From assembly GCA_022511285.1 (NCBI GenBank), contig JAFLRW010000029.1:1-10091 (forward strand): a DNA stretch of 10,091 bases, written 5' to 3'. The stretch comes from Duncaniella sp. (lineage in GTDB: Bacteria; Bacteroidota; Bacteroidia; Bacteroidales; Muribaculaceae). The translations under genes and the position numbers were made by a program. Position 1 is the stretch's first letter, and each line of letters opens with the position of its first letter. Shown here one piece after another: positions 1 to 6,263 of the stretch. The notes below the pieces were generated by a model. It was not told where the DNA came from, ran no database searches, and saw only the letters and a program-made list of their open reading frames with translations.

Positions 1-751
1 TAAACCCGCCACGTCCTTTCAGAGGGATACGCACACCTCGAGATGAACCGAGGCCAATCACATCTACCTGAATTCCGGCTTGTGATGCCCGCTTGGCCTC
101 CTGAATGGCGTCGTCTTCAAAATTCTCGCCATCAGTCAGCACTATGATAGCCTTCCCCATATCTTCCGAGGGGGTAAAAGCATTCATAGCCATATCTATA
201 GCGGCTCCTATAGCAGTGCCTTGTGTGGGGACCATATCGGTGGAGATTGAATTAATAAACATCCGAGCAGATATGTAATCCGAGGTGATGGGGAGCTGAG
301 TATAAGCATCCCCGGCAAAAACGATAAGCCCCACCTTGTCGTTTGACATCTTGTCAATCAACTTCTCTAAAATAAACTTTGCCCGCTGCAGACGCGACAC
401 CCCGCCTTCATCATCAGTAGATGATGCAAGCATCGAGTTAGAGACATCAAGACATATCATCACTTCAATGCCACGCTCCACAGTGGTCTCAGCTCCATCC
501 TGCTCTATTGTGGCTGCCGCACGGGGACGAGCCAATATTATAACAAGAGCCGCTATAATGACAAGGCCGAAACATAACTTTACCCAGGGCATGTAGACCG
601 ACACATCCGGCATCAAGGCTTGGAGGACTTCGGGGCGGCCAAACTTACGCAAGGAGGCCCTACGGCTCATCCGCGCCCATATAAAAATGAGTACCAGCGT
701 GGGAATAATAAGAAGGAGATATAACAACCGAGGATATGCGAAGGTAATCAT
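1..751 (-). CDS. batB: BatB, VWA-domain membrane protein of the Bat operon (partial, C-terminus outside window)
   Basis: I translated this by hand because it has no stop inside the window; 250 residues are visible and the C-terminus lies past the left edge. The ATG at 751-749 is 7 bp after the batA stop. The N-terminus (MITFAYPRLLYLLLIIP) begins a membrane segment at about residues 8-26, and a second one spans about 57-74, ending in the LARPR sequence typical of Bat proteins. A VWA domain follows with a complete MIDAS: D102-x-S104-x-S106 (DVSNS), T179 in the GTAIG loop and D207 in LTDGE. The VWA domain is expected to face the periplasm and to bind partner proteins through a divalent metal ion. 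The family usually has another membrane helix after the VWA domain, which would be in the missing part. A short acidic, glycine-containing insertion (residues 110-119) follows the MIDAS serines. BatA is the alternative name, but gene order after batA and the sequence favour BatB. Confidence 0.9.
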   Translation of the reverse strand, partial: MITFAYPRLLYLLLIIPTLVLIFIWARMSRRASLRKFGRPEVLQALMPDVSVYMPWVKLCFGLVIIAALVIILARPRAAATIEQDGAETTVERGIEVMICLDVSNSMLASSTDDEGGVSRLQRAKFILEKLIDKMSNDKVGLIVFAGDAYTQLPITSDYISARMFINSISTDMVPTQGTAIGAAIDMAMNAFTPSEDMGKAIIVLTDGENFEDDAIQEAKRASQAGIQVDVIGLGSSRGVRIPLKGRGGF

Positions 752-758
752 AGCTAAC

Positions 759-1745
759 TCAAGGAATAGTGCGAAGGATTGTGTAACGCAGGAGCAGGGC
801 GAGACCGAAAAGACTTAATGCCGCAACAGCCCAAGGGAAATAGTCATCCTCTGTGGCTGTGAAGTTGCGAGTGTCCATACTGGTTTTCTCAAGACGATCT
901 ATTTCGGCAAATATATCACGCAACACATTATTGTCAGTGGCGCGGAAATATTTACCTCCGGTGGTCTCAGCTATGGAGCGCAGAGTGACCTCATCAATCA
1001 CCACCGGGAGATTGACATACTCGATGCGGCCAAACATATTTTCCTGCGGATAAGGAGCTGTACCATTGGTTCCGATTCCGATAGTGTAAACCTTGATACC
1101 CAACTCTTTAGCAATTTCAGCAGCAGTGCGCGGAGCTACATTGCCGGTATTGTTTGATCCATCAGTAAGGAGGATTATACTCTTCGACTTTGCCTTGCCG
1201 TCTTTGATGCGGTTGATAGATGTGGCCAGGCCATCGCCTATGGCTGTACCATCCTGGAGCATGCCCATTTTAATATCATTAATATAGTTGACCACTGTTG
1301 CGCGATCAGTAGTCATGGGCAGAGCGGTAAAACTCTCCGCAGCAAAGATCACCACTCCGATATTATCGCCATCACGACCTGCCACAAACTTGGAAGCCAC
1401 GGTCTTAGCAGCCTCAAAACGGTCAGGTTTAAAGTCACGAGCAAGCATTGATGTAGAAATATCAAGAGCCAGCACAATATCAGTGCCTTCAACACGCGAT
1501 GTGTTCCAAGAATCACGCGTCTGCGGACGTGCAAGTATCACTATCACACACCCGATTGCCCCCAATCGGAGCAGGAAGAGCAGATGAGTGAGCATTCCGC
1601 GAAAGGGACGGCCAACACCTTGAAACGGGGAGAGCGTGGAGATTTGCAACGGAGCGTGGAGTGAGCGCTGTTTCCACACATACCAAGCTATGAGCGGTAT
1701 CAACAGCAACAGGAGCCACAAATATTGAGGATGCGCAAAGAGCAT
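759..1745 (-). CDS. batA: BatA, VWA-domain membrane protein (aerotolerance-type)
   Basis: This is a complete 328-residue protein, the usual length for BatA. Its start (MLFAHPQYLWLLLLLIP) matches the N-terminal membrane segment of the family. Membrane helices are visible at about residues 8-25, 53-72 and 303-322. The VWA domain lies between the second and third helices, so it should sit in the periplasm. The MIDAS is complete: D95-x-S97-x-S99 (DISTS), T167 in GTAIGDG and D195 in LLTDGS. The residues before the VWA domain carry the LARPQTRDSW sequence common in this family. The gene begins 4 bp after the stop of the preceding membrane-protein gene and ends 7 bp before batB, so the genes are almost certainly cotranscribed. 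Bat proteins were named for Bacteroides aerotolerance in B. fragilis; a role in assembling or protecting envelope proteins is inferred from the MoxR/VWA association, and no substrate can be read from the sequence. Confidence 0.93.
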   Translation of the reverse strand: MLFAHPQYLWLLLLLIPLIAWYVWKQRSLHAPLQISTLSPFQGVGRPFRGMLTHLLFLLRLGAIGCVIVILARPQTRDSWNTSRVEGTDIVLALDISTSMLARDFKPDRFEAAKTVASKFVAGRDGDNIGVVIFAAESFTALPMTTDRATVVNYINDIKMGMLQDGTAIGDGLATSINRIKDGKAKSKSIILLTDGSNNTGNVAPRTAAEIAKELGIKVYTIGIGTNGTAPYPQENMFGRIEYVNLPVVIDEVTLRSIAETTGGKYFRATDNNVLRDIFAEIDRLEKTSMDTRNFTATEDDYFPWAVAALSLFGLALLLRYTILRTIP

Positions 1746-1749
1746 AAAA

Positions 1750-2730
1750 TCAATCTACTTTGGGAGTTTCTACAGATGGAATTTCCTCAGCCGGAGCAGG
1801 CGTCGGTTTAGTCTCTTCAACAAACTGCATTGCAGCGCTGAAGGCTCGATTATTGTCGTCGGGCAGTGGGCGCATCTTGGCAAATTTCACAAAATCAGCC
1901 ACTTCGAGCACCTGATCTACATATTTCTTGCTGTGGCGCGTCTCAGAGTTCCGGGCCAACATTTGGCGAATCTGCTCCGATGTCATCTCCATAGCATATA
2001 TAGAAAACCGGCGGGCGAGATAGGTGCGCAGGATTTCTGTAAGTCGGGTGTAAAACTCCTTCTCCCTACCCTGTTCACACAATTTCTCAGTTCGAAGAAT
2101 ATTGAGCGCTGCTATGGCTTGTTCGTAGGGAGGCACAGTGCAAACAACAGGCTCGGAGTCGACGGCAGAGCGGCGAAGATACCGACGCACTGCGTACCAT
2201 CCCCCTACAAATAAAGCTAAAAATGCAATAATCCACAACCCGTAGTCAGCAATAAAGTCGGGAAGATAATCTATGAACTTTCTGTTGACATCGCGCACGT
2301 CAGCATAGTCGTGAATAGTAGTCAGCGAGTCAATCATTGCCGGAATCACTTTCAACGCAAGGCGCTGAGAGGCAATGGTGTCGGCACCATTAATATAAAG
2401 TATTGGTTTAAGAATGTACAGCCCCGAATCAAACGACTGCAACATCAGTGTGCGGTCAATCTGTACACGACCGCTCCCCACGTTGGAAGTGTCGGATTTA
2501 AGCTCTGTAAGAATTTCGACAGCCCCACACATTGAATCGGGAGGAACCACTAATTGTCCCCGGTCATCAACATCCTTGACAAGGCTGATGTTAAGAGGGG
2601 TAGCCTTCCCCATAAGAACATAAGCCGAATCAAGGCTCACTTTGAGAATCGGGGAAGTTGCTGAAGCCTGAAAAAGCATAGCAGGCACCAACAGAAGCAA
2701 TAAAAATATATGACGACCGAATTTTCTCAT
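1750..2730 (-). CDS. Single-pass membrane protein of the Bat operon, signal peptide plus cytoplasmic DUF4381-like domain
   Basis: This 326-residue protein sits between the DUF58 and batA genes. Its ATG overlaps the DUF58 stop in an ATGA (2730-2727), which points to coupled translation. A signal peptide (MRKFGRHIFLLLLLVPAMLF, cleavage probably after ASA, residues 22-24) is followed by a periplasmic beta-rich domain (about 25-160), one membrane helix (about 164-180), basic residues RRYLRR that mark the cytoplasmic side, and a helical cytoplasmic domain (about 200-308). The tail (309-326) is rich in Pro, Glu and Ala. The cytoplasmic part has the pattern of a DUF4381-like domain often seen in MoxR/VWA operons (residues 205-245, with EFYTRLTEILRTYLARR). 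The topology would let it connect periplasmic VWA domains to the cytoplasmic MoxR/DUF58 pair, but that is inference. I do not recognise a proven function. It resembles the BatD idea (periplasmic domain plus helix) but is shorter and in a different place. Confidence 0.85.
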   Translation of the reverse strand: MRKFGRHIFLLLLLVPAMLFQASATSPILKVSLDSAYVLMGKATPLNISLVKDVDDRGQLVVPPDSMCGAVEILTELKSDTSNVGSGRVQIDRTLMLQSFDSGLYILKPILYINGADTIASQRLALKVIPAMIDSLTTIHDYADVRDVNRKFIDYLPDFIADYGLWIIAFLALFVGGWYAVRRYLRRSAVDSEPVVCTVPPYEQAIAALNILRTEKLCEQGREKEFYTRLTEILRTYLARRFSIYAMEMTSEQIRQMLARNSETRHSKKYVDQVLEVADFVKFAKMRPLPDDNNRAFSAAMQFVEETKPTPAPAEEIPSVETPKVD

Positions 2731-3602
2731 CTCACACCGCGTGTTTTGAAAAGCGCCATAAGAGCGCGGGCATAATCCTCATCAGTAGCGACTGAAGCAA
2801 AGTCCACTCTGCTCTTGCGCAATGTTTCCGTCATTTGCTGCTGCCGTGCATACCACCATTTGCCATAAGCCTGGCGGGTTGACCGTGAGGAAGTATCAAT
2901 CCATCGCATAGCCCCGGCCTCAAGGTCGGAGACTCTCAGCAATCCGACATCGGGCAGAGTAGTGTCACGCTTGTCATAGACCTGGATAGCGATAATATCG
3001 TGCTTGTTGACAGCCACTTGAAGCTGACGGGAGAAATCACTGTTATCAATAAAATCCGAAATCAAGAACGCAGTGGTGCGCTTTTTAAGCGCATCTGTGA
3101 GATAACGCAAAGCTTCGCCCACATTCGTACCCGGGCTGGCAGGCGTAAAATCGAGCAACTCACGGATAATCAGCAAAATATGCTTCTTTCCTTTCTTTGG
3201 TGGTATAAATTTTTCAATCCTGTCGGAAAAGAATAGCACACCAATCTTATCATTATTAGTGATGGCAGAATAGGCAAGAGTGGCAGCAATTTCAGCGATA
3301 ATCTCACGCTTCTCCTCGCCCACCGCACCAAACAAGCGAGAGCGCGACACATCGACAAGGAGCATCACCGTCAACTCGCGCTCCTCTTCGTAGACCTTGA
3401 CATAGGGACGGTTGTGACGGGCGGTGACGTTCCAATCAATGTCACGCACATCATCGCCATATTGATATTCGCGCACCTCCGAGAAGGTCATACCGCGCCC
3501 CTTGAAGGCTGTGTGATACTCGCCTGCAAAGATGTTTTGCGACAGTCCCCTCGTCTTAATATCAATCTTACGGACTTTTTTTAACAGCTCGTTTGCTTCC
3601 AT
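2727..3602 (-). CDS. DUF58 family protein with VWA-like domain
   Basis: This is a complete 291-residue soluble protein with no signal peptide or membrane helix, so it should be cytoplasmic. Residues 35-62 carry the DUF58 signature: a GRGMTF turn, then REYQYGDD, then RDIDWNVTAR. The VWA-like part follows with all MIDAS positions present: D84-x-S86-x-S88 (DVSRS), T159 (SPGTN) and D183 (LISDF). DUF58 proteins are regular partners of MoxR-family AAA+ ATPases, and this gene lies 48 bp downstream of the MoxR gene. The likely role is an adaptor that couples ATP-driven remodelling to the membrane Bat proteins; this is inferred from family context. The start ATG has no Shine-Dalgarno match upstream, which is normal in Bacteroidetes. 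The end overlaps the next gene by 4 nt. Confidence 0.93.
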   Translation of the reverse strand: MEANELLKKVRKIDIKTRGLSQNIFAGEYHTAFKGRGMTFSEVREYQYGDDVRDIDWNVTARHNRPYVKVYEEERELTVMLLVDVSRSRLFGAVGEEKREIIAEIAATLAYSAITNNDKIGVLFFSDRIEKFIPPKKGKKHILLIIRELLDFTPASPGTNVGEALRYLTDALKKRTTAFLISDFIDNSDFSRQLQVAVNKHDIIAIQVYDKRDTTLPDVGLLRVSDLEAGAMRWIDTSSRSTRQAYGKWWYARQQQMTETLRKSRVDFASVATDEDYARALMALFKTRGVR

Positions 3603-3650
3603 AAGGGAATTAGTGACGTGATAACAGAGTCAGGACAAAGAAACAGTGCA

Positions 3651-4646
3651 TTAGGGCACTTCAACCTTATCGAGAATCTCAGACACTATCTGGTCAGTGG
3701 TAATATTGTTGGCTTCTGCTTCGTAAGTGAGCCCGATGCGATGACGAAGCACATCGTGACAAACGGCACGCACATCCTCAGGCACCACATAACCGCGACC
3801 GCGAAGGAATGCATAGGCGCGAGAGGCCTTGGCCAGACCAATTGACGCACGGGGCGATGCGCCGAAGCTAATCATACCGACAAGGTCTTTCAAGCCGTAG
3901 TCGGCCGGGGTTCTTGTGGCGAATACAATATCAACTATATATCTCTCAATCTTCTCATCGAGATAGATTTGAGACACAATTTTCTGCACTTCAGTGATCT
4001 CCTCGGGGCGAAGCAACGGGCGCACCTGACGGTTGCCGCCTGAGATATTCTGACGAATTATCACCTTCTCTTCTTCCTTTGAAGGATAGCCAATGACAAC
4101 TTTCAGCAGGAAGCGGTCTACCTGAGCTTCAGGGAGCGGATATGTGCCCTCCTGCTCAATAGGATTCTGAGTTGCCATCACGAGGAAAGGCTCGTCAAGA
4201 GGGAATGTAGAATCACCAATGGTCACCTGACGCTCCTGCATAGCTTCAAGAAGAGCACTCTGCACCTTGGCCGGCGCACGGTTGATTTCGTCAGCGAGCA
4301 CAAAGTTGGCAAAAATCGGGCCTTTCTTAATCTGAAACTGTTCCGACTTGATAGAATAGATCATAGTGCCTATCACATCGGCCGGAAGAAGGTCAGGCGT
4401 AAACTGAATGCGGCTGTATTTTGCATCAATCACCTGAGCCAGAGTCTTGATAGCAAGGGTCTTGGCAAGGCCCGGAACGCCTTCAAGCAATACGTGGCCA
4501 TTCGAGAGGAGGGCAATAAGAAGAGAGTCAACAAGATGTTTCTGACCCACGATGGTCTGGTCCATTCCTCGGGTGACAAGCTGAACAAATTCGCTTTTTG
4601 AGGCAACGAGCTCATTGAGGTCTCTGATGTTAACCGATTCGCTCAT
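3651..4646 (-). CDS. moxR: MoxR-family AAA+ ATPase
   Basis: This complete 331-residue protein has the full MoxR AAA+ set: Walker A GVPGLAKT (56-63), Walker B FVLADE (115-120, acidic D119 and E120), sensor 1 ATQNP (158-162), an arginine-finger region EAQVDRF (174-180), and sensor 2 GASPRA (262-267). The C-terminal lid (about 220-331) is complete, so the enzyme should be active. MoxR ATPases form hexamer-like rings and act as chaperones with VWA-domain partners; here the partners are encoded directly downstream. It is the first gene of the Bat operon: a 214-bp gap with a promoter-like element precedes it, while gaps behind it are at most 48 bp. The ATG at 4646 is preceded by AT-rich sequence without a Shine-Dalgarno site. 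The family assignment is secure; the symbol is the family name and the substrate is unknown. Confidence 0.96.
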   Translation of the reverse strand: MSESVNIRDLNELVASKSEFVQLVTRGMDQTIVGQKHLVDSLLIALLSNGHVLLEGVPGLAKTLAIKTLAQVIDAKYSRIQFTPDLLPADVIGTMIYSIKSEQFQIKKGPIFANFVLADEINRAPAKVQSALLEAMQERQVTIGDSTFPLDEPFLVMATQNPIEQEGTYPLPEAQVDRFLLKVVIGYPSKEEEKVIIRQNISGGNRQVRPLLRPEEITEVQKIVSQIYLDEKIERYIVDIVFATRTPADYGLKDLVGMISFGASPRASIGLAKASRAYAFLRGRGYVVPEDVRAVCHDVLRHRIGLTYEAEANNITTDQIVSEILDKVEVP

Positions 4647-4685
4647 AGTAGAATAAAGTGTCTATATATTTCCGTTTAGATTTTG

Positions 4686-4698
4686 GTGCACAATGCAC
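4686..4698. repeat. Short inverted repeat at the predicted moxR transcription start
   Basis: Two 5-bp arms (GTGCA and TGCAC) are separated by CAA. The repeat lies 3 bp downstream of the -7 element of the moxR promoter in the direction of transcription, so it would overlap the start of transcription and the first bases of the leader. It could be a small operator or simply chance; arms this short occur often by chance. Confidence 0.3.
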
Positions 4699-4701
4699 AC
4701 A

Positions 4702-4709
4702 CAAAGTTA
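4702..4709 (-). promoter_or_regulatory. Probable Bacteroidetes-type -7 promoter element of the Bat operon
   Basis: On the minus strand this reads TAACTTTG, an exact match to the TAnnTTTG -7 consensus used by the Bacteroidetes primary sigma factor. It lies about 55 bp upstream of the moxR ATG, which would leave a leader of roughly 50 nt. No good TTTG -33 box is present at the expected spacing of about 19-20 bp; the nearest candidates (ATTG at 4724-4727, TTTTC at 4734-4738) are at poor spacing. The element lies in the only long gap ahead of the Bat genes and in strongly AT-rich DNA, which supports it. Confidence 0.55.
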
Positions 4710-4796
4710 CTGATAACAACAATCAATCTATGTGAAAAGTGTGTTAATTTTATCTATTTTGTCTTTAGTTTTGCGAAAATTAACCATTTAAAACAT

Positions 4797-4829
4797 TAAG
4801 GGCTATATCAGCAATGGATACAGCCCTTA
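4797..4829 (-). terminator. Hairpin downstream of the DUF5723 gene, probable terminator
   Basis: Perfect 8-bp arms TAAGGGCT (4797-4804) and AGCCCTTA (4822-4829) enclose an A/C mismatch, a further 4-bp stem (TATC/GATA) and a 7-nt loop. It starts 31 nt after the stop codon at 4861. In the direction of transcription it is followed by ATGTTTTAAATGG, so the T-tract is short (four T) and the hairpin is not a textbook intrinsic terminator. Its position between two transcription blocks, just ahead of the moxR promoter, favours a terminator or a 3'-end stabilising structure. Confidence 0.6.
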
Positions 4830-4860
4830 CGAAACATTATTTCAAACAATTTTCAGAGCA

Positions 4861-6237
4861 TCAGAAAAGCACATTGAGGCCAAACGATGTTGAAGCGTTC
4901 GACGACAGAGGCACTCCTTGCTTTGCCAACTTGCCAAGCACGTGGTCTTGAGCAATGAAGAGGTTGAAACCGGTGCAGTGGAGATTGGCAATCCAGCCGA
5001 ACCCGCAGCCGAATGTGCCGAACGAGCCATTAATGCCGAGCGAGACAATGTCGCAAGGAGACACATTGCCCGACACTCGGAAATCTGTCCAGGAATATTT
5101 GCCGGCAATACGGGTGGTGTTGAGCAAGCCGAATTTTGCACGACGGTAGACGGGCAGAGTGTACTGAGCGCCGATATTCATTGTGGCGTGCAGACCCTGT
5201 GTGCGTGATCCTATATTACCGTCTGTCTCAAGTTGATAAAGCTCCTCAAGGGCGTTGCGCATACGCTTCCACTCTTTTGAAAAAGAATTGTCGGCGGTCT
5301 CGTCGGGATTAAAGGTATAAGCGTCCGTGCGGAAAGTGCGGTCGCCATTAGTAGTGGCATAGAGGTCGTTGCTCCAGCTGATGAAGCCAAGGTCAAGGAA
5401 TGAGAGCGAAAACTGCCAATCCTTTAGCGCTTTGGGAGAGTAGACGGCACCCAGATCTAAGGCCATACCAAAGCCATTGGGAGTAGAGAAACTTCCGTCA
5501 AGGCCGCTGACATATTCAAGACCGGTGTGCTTGCCTGTCTCCATCTTGTAGTTCATCCCTTTGATTGAGGCGTGGACACGGGCATTGGTTGTGACGTTCC
5601 AAGAGTCAGACTGAAGGTCGAGTTTTGAGTGGTCAAGATCTGCAGTCATCGAGGCTATGCCAATAAGGAACTTAAGATTACCGCCCACACGAATCTCTTC
5701 CGTGATGTTACGACTGTGGCCGAAAGATATTTCACCGAAGGCCATACCGTTGACACTTAGGTCAGAGATATCGTAGGTCTTGTTGGCCACACCCTCCTTG
5801 AGCAGCGAAAAAACACTTCTGGGGAGGCGGGCATCAAAAGATGTGCGGGCTGAAATGTTGACTGTATTGTAACCGCCAAAGGCCTTGAAACCACCTGCAA
5901 GAAGATTCACTCTCAGGTCAGTGCCTAAACGGTTGACGTCACTGAGATTGCCCATCACCTCGGCGGCCGAGACTTTAGGATTGAGAAATGTTGTGGTGCG
6001 ACCGTCCACATTGTAGAGCACATCCTTGACATTCAGATTACCGCGGAGACCGAAACCGATATTGCCCACGGCGGGAATGGCCACAAAGTTCTTGGAATTG
6101 TCAATAGCCGGATTCATCAAAAAACGATATGTGAAATCGTCAACGAAATAGCCCGACTGATTGTCCTGTGCAGCGGCACAAAGCGATGAAACGGCAAGCA
6201 CCGACACGGCGGTGACTTTCTTTATATTCTGCAACAT
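4861..6237 (-). CDS. DUF5723-type predicted outer-membrane beta-barrel protein
   Basis: This complete 458-residue protein has a signal peptide (basic LQNIKK, hydrophobic 8-20, AAAQ at 21-24) that looks like a signal peptidase I site; the cysteine at 20 is not in a good lipobox. The mature N-terminus has the family pattern of a YFVDDFTYRFLMNPA stretch (30-44) followed by a short PAVGNIGFGLRGN strand (55-67). The rest is full of alternating, aromatic- and glycine-rich beta strands, and the chain ends in FGLNVLF, whose terminal Phe is typical of substrates of the BAM insertion machinery. I assign it to the DUF5723 outer-membrane family from memory of this pattern. No function is established; a pore, transport or anchoring role for the neighbouring lipoprotein are possibilities only. 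It begins 26 bp after the lipoprotein gene and is followed by a terminator-like hairpin, so it is probably the last gene of its transcript. Confidence 0.82.
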   Translation of the reverse strand: MLQNIKKVTAVSVLAVSSLCAAAQDNQSGYFVDDFTYRFLMNPAIDNSKNFVAIPAVGNIGFGLRGNLNVKDVLYNVDGRTTTFLNPKVSAAEVMGNLSDVNRLGTDLRVNLLAGGFKAFGGYNTVNISARTSFDARLPRSVFSLLKEGVANKTYDISDLSVNGMAFGEISFGHSRNITEEIRVGGNLKFLIGIASMTADLDHSKLDLQSDSWNVTTNARVHASIKGMNYKMETGKHTGLEYVSGLDGSFSTPNGFGMALDLGAVYSPKALKDWQFSLSFLDLGFISWSNDLYATTNGDRTFRTDAYTFNPDETADNSFSKEWKRMRNALEELYQLETDGNIGSRTQGLHATMNIGAQYTLPVYRRAKFGLLNTTRIAGKYSWTDFRVSGNVSPCDIVSLGINGSFGTFGCGFGWIANLHCTGFNLFIAQDHVLGKLAKQGVPLSSNASTSFGLNVLF

Positions 6238-6263
6238 AGTTGTTTAGTCTTAATAATATTAGA

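Noticed and set aside
336..596. Plus-strand open frame of 86 codons near the left edge
   Set aside because: It is antisense to the VWA domain of batB, whose MIDAS motifs show that the minus strand is the coding one.
640..647. Second TAnnTTTG match on the minus strand
   Set aside because: It falls inside the batB coding sequence with no gene start at a suitable distance, so it is most likely a chance match.
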